Origin: Mycolicibacterium moriokaense
GTDB lineage: Bacteria > Actinomycetota > Actinomycetes > Mycobacteriales > Mycobacteriaceae
Length of the DNA stretch: 64,000 bases
Assembly: GCF_003347205.1 (NCBI RefSeq)
Contig: NZ_QQBJ01000024.1
Span: forward strand, 1 to 64,000
Reading direction: 5' to 3'
The position numbers were made by a program, and so were the translations under genes. The notes below the pieces were generated by a model, which was given only the letters and a program-made list of their open reading frames with translations, did no database searches and was not told the DNA's origin. Positions 36,971-44,809 of the stretch are shown here, piece after piece; position 1 is the first letter of the stretch, and the number at the start of each line of letters is the position of its first letter.

Positions 36971-37767
36971 CCTCGCCCGACGGTCTGCCGAGCACCGAGA
37001 TCGGCGCCGACCGCGTCGCCGTGATCACGCTGCACCGGCCCGCCGTCCTGAACGCGCTCGATTCGGCCGGCCACCGGGCGATCGGCGATGCGATCGCGAC
37101 ACTGGAAGCCGACGAATCCGTCGGTGCGGTGGTGATCGCCGGCGAGGGCCGCGCGTTCTGCTCCGGGTCCGACCTGGCGGAGATCGGCCAACTCACCGGG
37201 CAGGCCGAACAAGACTATGTGGCACTGGATTTCGCCACCAAGAACCGAATTGCGACCTGTCCCAAACCCGTCATCGCGGCGATTCAGGGGCACTGCGTCG
37301 GCGGCGGCCTCGAACTGGCACTGGCATGCGACTTCCGGGTTGCGGGCACCGACGCGGTGTTCAGCATGCCCGAAGTGACGCTCGGCAGCCTGCCGGGCTC
37401 CGGCGGTCTGCAACGGCTGCCGCGCCTTGTCGGGGTGGGAGTCGCGACGGACTGGATCCTGACCGGTCGCCGCGTGACTGCCGATGAGGCCGAGCGCAAG
37501 GGACTGGTCAGCCGGCTGGTGCCCGCGGGTGAGCACCTTGCCGCGGCGCGGGAGTTGGCCGCCGAACTGGCCGCCAAGAGCCCGTTGTCCCTGCGACTGG
37601 CCAAGGTGGCGTTGACGCCTGAGCCGCTCGCCGATCGCGGCCTGGTGGCCGCCTTCCAGATGTTGGCCGGAGACGCCGGCCACCGGCAGCCCTCGTATGC
37701 GGCCGCCACCAAAAGATTCGCCAACGATGGCGATAGTTCGCGAAACTCAGAGAGGAGCATTACGTGA
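36967..37767 (+). CDS. Enoyl-CoA hydratase/isomerase family protein
   Basis: A 266-residue crotonase-fold protein. It has VAVITLHRPAVLNALDSAG, the oxyanion-hole segment AGEGRAFCSGSDLAEIGQL, and QGHCVGGGLELALACDFRVA. MPEVTLGSLPGSGGLQRLPR carries the second acidic position. Both expected Glu residues appear to be present, in keeping with hydratase activity. Its neighbours, CoA-transferases and hotdog hydratases, suggest it acts on a pathway enoyl-CoA. It overlaps genes at both ends by four bases. Substrate unknown. Confidence 0.87.
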   Translation: MTSPDGLPSTEIGADRVAVITLHRPAVLNALDSAGHRAIGDAIATLEADESVGAVVIAGEGRAFCSGSDLAEIGQLTGQAEQDYVALDFATKNRIATCPKPVIAAIQGHCVGGGLELALACDFRVAGTDAVFSMPEVTLGSLPGSGGLQRLPRLVGVGVATDWILTGRRVTADEAERKGLVSRLVPAGEHLAAARELAAELAAKSPLSLRLAKVALTPEPLADRGLVAAFQMLAGDAGHRQPSYAAATKRFANDGDSSRNSERSIT

Positions 37768-39350
37768 ACTCACCGACGGCACAGAAGCCGGTCTCCCGAT
37801 GGCGCTGTGCGCGAACAGGTTTCCTAAGCATCTTCATGGTCATCGCGTTCGTGTTGTCGGGCTGTTCCGGCAGCGGGGGCGGTGGTAGCACTGGCTCGGA
37901 GGTGACGATCGCTCTTCCCGAGGAGCCCAGGACGCTGGCCAGTTGGAACGCCTACTCCAACGACGGCCACCCGATCTTGCGCAACATCGAAGAGGCGCTG
38001 ATCAACCGCGATCCGAAGACCAACGAACTGGTCCCGGAACTCGCGTTGTCCTGGAAGCAGGTTGACCCGACCAACTGGCAGTTCACCCTGCGGCAGAACG
38101 TCAAGTTCACCGACGGGTCGGACTTCGACGCGAACGCCGCCGCGACATCGCTGAACTATGTGCTCGACCCGAAGAACGCATTCCCGATGCGCACGTTCCT
38201 GGGTCCCGACATCGAGGCCAGCGCCGTCGACAAGTACACGCTGAACGTGAAAACAGCTGCGCCGGACCCGATCCTGCCGACCCGGCTGTACTTCGTCACG
38301 ATCCCGTCGGCGAAGCAGGTCACCGAGGATCTGGGCAGCTATGAGACCAGTCCAGTCGGGACCGGCCCGTACAAGCTGCAGTCGTGGGACCGCGGCCAGA
38401 ACATCGTGCTGGTGCCCAACGACGACTGGTGGGGCAAGGACGCCTCCGACGCGGGTGGCAAGGCGACGATCACGAAGGCGACCTACGTGTTCCGGCCCGA
38501 GACCGAGGTCCGCGCGGCGATGGTCTCGCAGGGCGAGGCCGACCTGGCGCCCAAGCTGACCAAGGAACAGTGCGACAACGCGCCAAAGTGCGAGTCGACC
38601 CCCACGATCGAGACGGTGATCCTGCGGATCGACACCAAGAACCCCGTGTTGTCTGATCTGCGTGTCCGGCAGGCCATTTCGATGGCTTTCAACAAAGAGC
38701 AGATCATGAATGACATTCTGGGCGGCGGCAAGGTCGTCGGTCAGATCGTCGGGCCGTCCGCGGTGGGGTATGCGGATCTGCCGCCGTACCCGTACGACCC
38801 CGAGAAGGCGAAGTCGCTGATCGCCGAAGCCAAGGCCGACGGCGTGAACGTCACCGAGCCGATCAACGTGTCCGCCCGCGAGGGCTACATTCTGCGCGCC
38901 AACGAGGTGGTGCAGCTCATCGCCGAGAGCCTCAAGTCGATCGGCATGACAGGCGTCACCAGCCAGACGCAGGAGACGGCCGCGTTCGAGCAGCAGTGGA
39001 CGATGGGCTATCAGAACATCCCGCCGTCTCGCGCGCTGCTCGGCCTGCAGCAGCACGGGCAGGAGCTGATGGACTACTCCGGCAGCGTGGTGTCGTACTA
39101 CTCGTGCGACGGGAACACGTCGGCGTTCTGCGACCCCGAGCTGGAGAAGATGTACGCAGCCGCCGTGGGAACCAGTGGTGATGCGCGTCAGGAGGCCCTG
39201 GCCAACATCGCGAAGTACGTCTACGACCGGGTGCCCGTGGTGCCCATCGGTCAGCCGAACTTCAATTTCGGTCTGGCGCAACGGCTGGACTGGAAGCCGC
39301 GGATCGACGGCTTCATCCTGCTGAAGGAAATGACCCTCAACAACAGCTGA
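37764..39350 (+). CDS. DppA/OppA-family solute-binding lipoprotein
   Basis: A 528-residue family 5 binding protein. Signal peptide with hydrophobic core GFLSIFMVIAFVL and lipobox LSGC (Cys34), then a Gly/Ser linker. The mature part has PEEPRTLASWNAYSNDGHPI, VKFTDGSDFDANAAATSLNY, GTGPYKLQSWDRGQNIVLVP with NDDWWGK, and RVRQAISMAFNKEQIMNDIL. It captures the substrate outside the membrane for the split importer. The family handles peptides but also many non-peptide solutes, and the enzymes around suggest an acid or conjugate. GTG 37764 overlaps the preceding stop. Confidence 0.92.
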   Translation: MNSPTAQKPVSRWRCARTGFLSIFMVIAFVLSGCSGSGGGGSTGSEVTIALPEEPRTLASWNAYSNDGHPILRNIEEALINRDPKTNELVPELALSWKQVDPTNWQFTLRQNVKFTDGSDFDANAAATSLNYVLDPKNAFPMRTFLGPDIEASAVDKYTLNVKTAAPDPILPTRLYFVTIPSAKQVTEDLGSYETSPVGTGPYKLQSWDRGQNIVLVPNDDWWGKDASDAGGKATITKATYVFRPETEVRAAMVSQGEADLAPKLTKEQCDNAPKCESTPTIETVILRIDTKNPVLSDLRVRQAISMAFNKEQIMNDILGGGKVVGQIVGPSAVGYADLPPYPYDPEKAKSLIAEAKADGVNVTEPINVSAREGYILRANEVVQLIAESLKSIGMTGVTSQTQETAAFEQQWTMGYQNIPPSRALLGLQQHGQELMDYSGSVVSYYSCDGNTSAFCDPELEKMYAAAVGTSGDARQEALANIAKYVYDRVPVVPIGQPNFNFGLAQRLDWKPRIDGFILLKEMTLNNS

Positions 39351-39409
39351 CCGAGGTCGGGCCGGGCAGGTGATGGGCCTGCCCGGCACCCGATCGAGAG
39401 GAAGTCCGG

Positions 39410-40201
39410 ATGACATTCCAGAACCCGTTGACTGCGGCGTGGCGCCGCGGCGAGACCGTGCTGGGCGCATGGTGCACGCTGCCGGACCCGTTCGCCGCCG
39501 AGATCTTCGGCCGTCAGGGCTATCAATACGTGTGCATCGACCAGCAGCACGGAATGATCGACGACTCAACGGCATTCCCGATGATCCAGGCGGTGACGGC
39601 ATCCGGGGCGGCGCCGATCGTGCGGGTCAGGTGGAATGAGCCGGGCGCGATCATGTCGGTACTCGACGCGGGCGCGCTCGGTGTGGTCGTTCCGATGATC
39701 GAGACGCGGGAAGACGCCATTGCCGCGGTGCGCGCGTGCCGCTACCCGCCGACCGGCCTGCGCTCCTACGGTCCGATCCGGGCCCGCGACGTGATGGCCT
39801 CGACCGACCCCGACGTGTTGGCCGACGTCGCCTGCATCGTCATGATCGAGACCGAGCGCGCGCTCGCCGACCTGGATCAGATCGTATCGACGCCGGGCAT
39901 CGACGGCGTCTACATCGGCCCGAGCGATCTCGCGCTGTCGCTGGGCGAGAAACCCGGATCGACGGCGCCCATCGTCGACGAGACCATCGAGCGTGTCGCG
40001 CAGACCTGCCGCGAGCACGGCGTGGCGATCGGCATGCACACTCCGGCAGGCGCAGTGGCGCGCCGATACGTCGAGCGCGGTTTCGATTTCGCCACCGTGT
40101 TCTCCGACGCGGGGCTGATCGCGGCCGCCGCGCGCGAACAACTGGATGTCGCGCGCAGCAGCGCCGCGCCGCAGGTCGCCGTGCCGTCCGGCAGCTACTG
40201 A
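39410..40201 (+). CDS. HpcH/HpaI-family aldolase
   Basis: A 263-residue class II aldolase of the 2,4-dihydroxyhept-2-enedioate/2-keto-3-deoxy-acid aldolase family. It shows VLGAWCTLPDPFAAEIFGRQ, VCIDQQHGMIDD (usual D-x-E-H-G, here DQQHG), GVVVPMIETREDAIAAV, SYGPIRARD, a metal-binding IMIETERALADLD-like segment, and GVYIGPSDLALSLG. It would cleave a 4-hydroxy-2-oxo acid into pyruvate (or a related oxo acid) plus an aldehyde. The Glu-to-Gln change before the active-site His may alter activity. It lies 59 bases after the binding-protein gene with a GAGAGGAAG ribosome site. Confidence 0.85.
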   Translation: MTFQNPLTAAWRRGETVLGAWCTLPDPFAAEIFGRQGYQYVCIDQQHGMIDDSTAFPMIQAVTASGAAPIVRVRWNEPGAIMSVLDAGALGVVVPMIETREDAIAAVRACRYPPTGLRSYGPIRARDVMASTDPDVLADVACIVMIETERALADLDQIVSTPGIDGVYIGPSDLALSLGEKPGSTAPIVDETIERVAQTCREHGVAIGMHTPAGAVARRYVERGFDFATVFSDAGLIAAAAREQLDVARSSAAPQVAVPSGSY

Positions 40202-40215
40202 CTGGAGATCTGACG

Positions 40216-41274
40216 ATGTTGGCTAGATACATGCTCAAGCGCACCATTCACGCCGTCGTGGTGTTGCTTGCCGTGCTGGTGGTGGTCTGGATCCTGGTCA
40301 ACCAGATCGGTGACCCCGCGCGGCTGATCCTGCCACCGTCGGCGAGTCATCAGCTCTATCTGGACACCAGGGCATCGATGGGTCTCGACGACCCGCTGCT
40401 CGAGCGGTTCTGGCGGTCGTTCGCGGGTTGGCTGCAGCTGGATTTCGGTGACTCGTTGTGGCAGAAGGTGCCTGCGCTCGGCCTGGTGCTGGAGCGGCTG
40501 CCCGCGACGCTGTTGCTGACGGCGGCGACATTCGCGGTCGCGATTCCGATTTCCCTGTCACTCGGTGTGCTTTCGGCGCTGCGGCCCGACGGGCTGCTGG
40601 ACCGATTCCTCACCGCGGTGTCGCTGGCGGGCGTGTCGATCGCGGACTTCTGGCTGGGCCTGATGCTGATCCTGCTGTTCGGCGTGAAGCTGCACCTTCT
40701 GCCGACCTCGGGCTACGGCGGCATCGAGTTCCTCGTGCTGCCCGCGGTCACCCTGGCGTTTCGGCCGATCGGCCGGCTGGCTCAGGTGGCGCGCTCGGCG
40801 CTCGTCGAGGAGATGCAGAAGCCCTACATCGTCACGTTGCGGGCTCAGGGCATGTCGGAGGGGCGCATCGTGCGCAGGCACGCGCTGAAGAACAGCCTGA
40901 TCCCGATCATCACCGTCGGCGGTGACGAACTCGCGAGCTTTCTCAACGGCGCTGTGGTGATCGAAACCATCTTCGCCTGGCCCGGCATCGGCAGCCTGTT
41001 CATCGCCGCGATCGAAAGGCGGGATCTGCCTTTGGTTCTGGCGTGCGTGTTCGTCATCGCCTTCATGGTCATTTTGGTGAACCTGGTGATCGACCTGACC
41101 TATGCGTGGATCGATCCGCGGGCCTCGTTGATCACCGACTCGCGCAAACAGCGGCGCGGGCGCGGGTCTGCCGACTCGTCGGCGACGGCCGGTTCGGCGG
41201 CAGGCGACGAGCGCAGCGTCTCGGACAATCCGGTGGGGTCCAGGCGGCAGTCGCTGTCGCCGAGCCCGACCTGA
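40216..41274 (+). CDS. DppB-type ABC transporter permease
   Basis: A 352-residue first-type permease. It begins MLARYMLKRTIHAVVVLLAVLVV (TM1), then GDPARLILPPSAS, MGLDDPLLERFWRSFAGWLQ, the EAA loop TLRAQGMSEGRIVRRHALKN, and GAVVIETIFAWPGIGSLFIAA; six TM segments in all. The C terminus has an unusually long hydrophilic tail of about 50 residues rich in Arg, Ser and Gly. ATG 40216 is 14 bases after the aldolase. Its partner permease is at 31540. Gene order C...D-F...A...B is not the usual dppABCDF order. Confidence 0.88.
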   Translation: MLARYMLKRTIHAVVVLLAVLVVVWILVNQIGDPARLILPPSASHQLYLDTRASMGLDDPLLERFWRSFAGWLQLDFGDSLWQKVPALGLVLERLPATLLLTAATFAVAIPISLSLGVLSALRPDGLLDRFLTAVSLAGVSIADFWLGLMLILLFGVKLHLLPTSGYGGIEFLVLPAVTLAFRPIGRLAQVARSALVEEMQKPYIVTLRAQGMSEGRIVRRHALKNSLIPIITVGGDELASFLNGAVVIETIFAWPGIGSLFIAAIERRDLPLVLACVFVIAFMVILVNLVIDLTYAWIDPRASLITDSRKQRRGRGSADSSATAGSAAGDERSVSDNPVGSRRQSLSPSPT

Positions 41275-41312
41275 CAACGACGAATTCGACAGCAGAGACA
41301 GAGAGGAGTCAC

Positions 41313-42554
41313 ATGACCGAGGGGGAGCAGTCGGGCCCGTTGGCGGGTGTCCGCGTGCTGGATTTCACCGAGCGGATGCAGGGGCCCTACGGCACTCAGA
41401 TCCTGGCCGACCTGGGGGCCGACGTCATCAAGGTCGAGCGACGGGTGTCGTTGACGGTCGACGGCAGGCCCGATGAGCGCTACGGGCCCAACGGCCGCTA
41501 CGGGCAGGACCCCGCGGACACCTCGTTCTACGCGGCGGGATTTCTCGCCTCCAACCGGAACAAGAAGAGCGTCACGGTGGATCTGAAGAACGCCGAGGGC
41601 AAGTCGGTGGTCGAGCGCCTCGTCGGCTTGTCCGACGTGGTCTACGAGAACTTCCGGCCGGGCGTGATGGATCGGCTGGGATTCGGCTATGACGACTGCG
41701 CCCGCATCAACCCGTCGGTGATATACGCATCGGCGTTCGGCTTCGGTTCCGACGGGCCGTACCTGCGCAGGCCCGGCCAGGATGTGCTGGTACAGGCCAT
41801 CGGCGGGTTCGGCGCGATGAACGCGTCGGCCGACGGCAGGCCGACACCGGTCGGGATGTCGATCACCGATCTGCTCGGCGGGATGAACGGCGCCATCGCC
41901 GTGCTGGCGGCGCTGCGGCATCGGGAACGCACCGGCGAGGGCCAGCGGGTGGAGGTGAACCTGCTGGCGAGCGCCATCGCCGCCCAGTCCGAGCAGGCGG
42001 TGCACTTCCTCAACAGCGATGTCGGTGAGCCGGACCGCGGCACCGTCATGCACGCGCATCCCTACATTCCGGCGCCCTACGGGTTCTACGCCACCAAGGA
42101 CGGGTATCTGGCGCTGTCCAGCGGCCGCCAGATCCCCGAGCTGGCGAAGATCCTCGGCGTGCCCGAACTCGCCACCGATCCGCGGTTCGCCACGCCGCGC
42201 GCGCGGAACGAACATCGCGAGGAGTTCGAGTCCCTGCTCGAAGAGGCACTGCAGCAGAAGACGACGGCCGAGTGGCTGGAGCTGATGGACCCGGAGGAGC
42301 TGTTCGTCGCGCCCGTGAAGAACTTCGGTGACGCGTTCTCCGACGAGCAGGTCGTCCAGCAGGGCATGGTGACCACCATCGAGTCGCCGGTGGGCGAGCT
42401 GAAACTGCTTGCGCCACCGTACAAGCTGTCGCGCACGCCGGCTTCGGTGCGCAGTGCGCCACCCCGCCACGGCGAGCACACCGAGGAGGTGCTGCAAGCC
42501 GCGGGGTTCAGCCGCGACGAGATCGCCTCGCTGCGTGACAACGAGGCGATCTGA
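41313..42554 (+). CDS. Class III (CaiB/BaiF) CoA-transferase, copy 2
   Basis: A 413-residue enzyme. VLDFTERMQGPYGTQILADL, ENFRPGVMDRLGFGYDDCAR, the nucleophilic Asp157 in RRPGQDVLVQAIGG, RPTPVGMSITDLLGG, and the C-terminal APPRHGEHTEEVL are the family pattern. ATG 41313 follows GAGGAG by five bases; the frame extends upstream into the permease without family sequence. Its stop overlaps the ATG of copy 3 (TGATG). It shares most motifs with copies 1 and 3, so all three arose by duplication. Confidence 0.9.
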   Translation: MTEGEQSGPLAGVRVLDFTERMQGPYGTQILADLGADVIKVERRVSLTVDGRPDERYGPNGRYGQDPADTSFYAAGFLASNRNKKSVTVDLKNAEGKSVVERLVGLSDVVYENFRPGVMDRLGFGYDDCARINPSVIYASAFGFGSDGPYLRRPGQDVLVQAIGGFGAMNASADGRPTPVGMSITDLLGGMNGAIAVLAALRHRERTGEGQRVEVNLLASAIAAQSEQAVHFLNSDVGEPDRGTVMHAHPYIPAPYGFYATKDGYLALSSGRQIPELAKILGVPELATDPRFATPRARNEHREEFESLLEEALQQKTTAEWLELMDPEELFVAPVKNFGDAFSDEQVVQQGMVTTIESPVGELKLLAPPYKLSRTPASVRSAPPRHGEHTEEVLQAAGFSRDEIASLRDNEAI

Positions 42555-43786
42555 TGGACGGTCCGCAGGGGCCGCTGACCGGGATCCGGGTGCTCGATTT
42601 CACCGAGCGGATGCAGGGCCCGTATGCCACCCAGATGCTCGCCGACATGGGTGCCGACGTGGTCAAGGTGGAGCGCAGGGTGGCGTTGACGGCCGACGGC
42701 CGCAGCGACGACCGCTACGGGGCCAACGGCCGCTACGGCGTCGACCACGACGACTCGACGATCTACGCCGCCGGCTTCCTGGCCAACAACCGCAACAAGC
42801 GCAGCATCACCGCAGACCTGAAAACCGAAGCCGGGCGGGCGATGATCCATCGGCTGGTGCCGCAGTTCGACATCATCTACGAGAACTTCCGGCCCGGTGT
42901 GATGGACCGACTCGGGCTCGGCTACCAGACGTGCCGCGAGCTCAATCCCAAGATCGTCTACGTCTCGGCCACCGGGTACGGGGCCGACGGCCCGCACGCG
43001 GGCAAGCCGGGCCAGGATGTGTTGGTCGAAGCCCGCACCGGCTGGGGCGAACTCAACAGCGTCGACGGCCGCCCGGTGCCGGTGGCGTCGGCGGTGGCCG
43101 ACACGCTGGGCGCGATGAACGGGGCGTTCGGCACGGTGTGCGCCGTTGTGCACGCGCTGCGCACCGGCGAGGGGCAGCGGGTCCGCACCAGCCTCTACGA
43201 GAGCGCCATCGCCGGGATGGCCGAATGGGGACTGCACTTCCTCAACTCGCCCCAGGGCGCGCCGCGACGACCCCGGCCCGGGCACGCCAGCCCGTACACG
43301 CCACCCCCGTACGGTTTCTACGCCACCAGGGACGGCTTCATCGCGCTGTCCAGCGGACGCCAGATCGGTGCGCTGTCACGCATTCTCGGCATCGACGACC
43401 TGTCGCAGGACGAGCGCTTCGCGACGTATTGGGCCCGCTTCGACAACCGTGAGGAGTTCGCCGCGATCATCGAAGAGGCCCTGGCCGCCAAGACGACCGC
43501 CGAATGGGTGGAACTCATGGAGGCCGAGGACTTATTCGTCGCACCGGTGAACACGATGGCCGAGGCCTTCGCCGACCCCGCGGTGGACCACACCGAGATG
43601 GTCGTGGAACTGGACACGCCGGTGGGCCCGCTGAAGTTCTTCGGGGTGCCGTACAAACTCGATCGCACGCCCGCCAGCGTGCGCACGCCACCGCCGTTGC
43701 ACGGCCAGCACACCGACGAAGTGCTCGGTGACGCCGGCTTCACCGCCGATGAGATCGCCGAACTGCGTCGCGCGCAGGCCATTTGA
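42554..43786 (+). CDS. Class III (CaiB/BaiF) CoA-transferase, copy 3
   Basis: A 410-residue enzyme closely similar to the preceding gene. VLDFTERMQGPYATQMLADM, NNRNKRSITADLKTEAGRAM, nucleophilic Asp155 in KPGQDVLVEARTG, YGFYATRDGFIALSSGRQIG, and a C-terminal PPPLHGQHTDEVLG. Around the substrate pocket it differs from the other copies (WGELNSVDGRPVPVASAVAD instead of the INEAADGRPTPIGMSITD type), so it may use a different acid. Last gene of the 16 kb unit; its stop is 2 bases from that of the converging hotdog gene. Confidence 0.9.
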   Translation: MDGPQGPLTGIRVLDFTERMQGPYATQMLADMGADVVKVERRVALTADGRSDDRYGANGRYGVDHDDSTIYAAGFLANNRNKRSITADLKTEAGRAMIHRLVPQFDIIYENFRPGVMDRLGLGYQTCRELNPKIVYVSATGYGADGPHAGKPGQDVLVEARTGWGELNSVDGRPVPVASAVADTLGAMNGAFGTVCAVVHALRTGEGQRVRTSLYESAIAGMAEWGLHFLNSPQGAPRRPRPGHASPYTPPPYGFYATRDGFIALSSGRQIGALSRILGIDDLSQDERFATYWARFDNREEFAAIIEEALAAKTTAEWVELMEAEDLFVAPVNTMAEAFADPAVDHTEMVVELDTPVGPLKFFGVPYKLDRTPASVRTPPPLHGQHTDEVLGDAGFTADEIAELRRAQAI

Positions 43787-43788
43787 GG

Positions 43789-44238
43789 TCAGCGCGAGAG
43801 CGGAGCGCTGTCGAGGACGATCGTGGCCGTTCCGGTGCTCGTCCTGACACCGGATTGGTTCACCACCCAGAGATCGACGTGCACCCGCGCGGGTGCGGCG
43901 CCGTCGTCGGATGGTTCGACTTCACGGATCGCTCCATGGGCGACCAGGGTCTCACCGACGGGGTCGGGTGTCCGGTACTCGGCGCGAAAGTCGCTGACCC
44001 AGCCGTGAAGTCCGACCCAGTTGGTGAGCACCTGCGCCATCAGGGTCGCCTTCAGCGCGCCGTGCACGATGACGGTGTCGAAACCGCGACTCCTGGCGTA
44101 GTCCTGGTCGTAGTGCAATCGGGCCGCATCGTTGGTGCCGGCGGCGAAGCGCACCAGATCCTCGGTGCCCGGGGTGCGGGTGACCGACGGCAGTTCGGTG
44201 CCCGCGCGCAGCGTCGCCGGGTCGGGGGCCGCCGTCAT
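43789..44238 (-). CDS. MaoC-family dehydratase (right-hand copy)
   Basis: A 149-residue hotdog hydratase with the catalytic pattern FAAGTNDAARLHYDQDYARSRG and VIVHGALKATLMAQVL. The Asp of D-x4-H appears as N-D-A-A-R-L-H-Y-D, so the key His and following Asp are kept. It starts at ATG 44238 overlapping the previous stop (ATGA). With 44235 it forms a two-gene unit that looks like a split version of the fused 28342 protein. It faces the end of the long unit with a 2-base gap. Confidence 0.8.
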   Translation of the reverse strand: MTAAPDPATLRAGTELPSVTRTPGTEDLVRFAAGTNDAARLHYDQDYARSRGFDTVIVHGALKATLMAQVLTNWVGLHGWVSDFRAEYRTPDPVGETLVAHGAIREVEPSDDGAAPARVHVDLWVVNQSGVRTSTGTATIVLDSAPLSR

Positions 44239-44750
44239 GGGACCTGCCCCGGTTGGGCGGTGTCGAACGCGCGAATGTGTGCGCAGTTGGTCACAGCGAC
44301 CAGTTCGCCGCCCTGCTCGGGCGCCGTGGTGTAGCGCGTCGACCTCGTCCGGAACAACAACGTGCCTGTGTGGCCCCGCTTTTCGAAGATGTCGGTGAAG
44401 GTCACGTCGACGACCAGGTCGTCACCGACTCTGATCGGTCGCGTGTAGCGCACCTCGCTGTAGGCGTTGCCGCCGCCGGTGGCCCGGTAGGGGATGTCGC
44501 CGAGATATTGCTCGACGTCGAGGTCGCCCCTCTCGTACGGGTCGAAGGCGATGAACGCGGCGGGGGGAGCGGGGGTGCCCACCGGTAGCCGACCGGACAC
44601 GTAGGGCGTGTCGACGGCCCATGCCTGCCCGGTGTCGGCGCTGCCGAGCACGAATCGTTCGACATCCGTGGGAAATACGGCGTAGCGGAACGTCCCGCAG
44701 ATCTCGCCGAGTCGCAGTGCCGCGCGAATTTCTGGCGTGATCAGTGACAC
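44235..44750 (-). CDS. FAS1-like dehydratase-domain protein (right-hand copy)
   Basis: A 171-residue hotdog protein. GTFRYAVFPTDVERFVLGSA, ATGGGNAYSEVRYTRPIRVG, and VTFTDIFEKRGHTGTLLFRT match in order the second half of the 28342 protein (YQMTGGGNAFNEVTYERPIR; GSRGTLLFRVR). Start GTG 44750. The identical LacI-type core found before the 27875 gene lies 25 bases upstream. It probably pairs with the MaoC protein encoded next to make a two-subunit enoyl-CoA hydratase. Confidence 0.78.
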   Translation of the reverse strand: MSLITPEIRAALRLGEICGTFRYAVFPTDVERFVLGSADTGQAWAVDTPYVSGRLPVGTPAPPAAFIAFDPYERGDLDVEQYLGDIPYRATGGGNAYSEVRYTRPIRVGDDLVVDVTFTDIFEKRGHTGTLLFRTRSTRYTTAPEQGGELVAVTNCAHIRAFDTAQPGQVP

Positions 44751-44774
44751 CGACGGGCCTTCGAGTCGATTTCT

Positions 44775-44785
44775 GGAATCGTTTC
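44775..44785. promoter_or_regulatory. LacI-type operator upstream of the hotdog pair
   Basis: GGAATCGTTTC, 25 bases before GTG 44750, is identical over 11 bases to 27846-27856. It sits in the 59-base gap between the 44235 gene and the convergently oriented tail of the 44810 gene. The shared site links the two ends of the cluster into one regulon, presumably of the LacI protein encoded at 26597. Confidence 0.65.
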
Positions 44786-44809
44786 TACGATATCAGGGCT
44801 GCGGCGATG

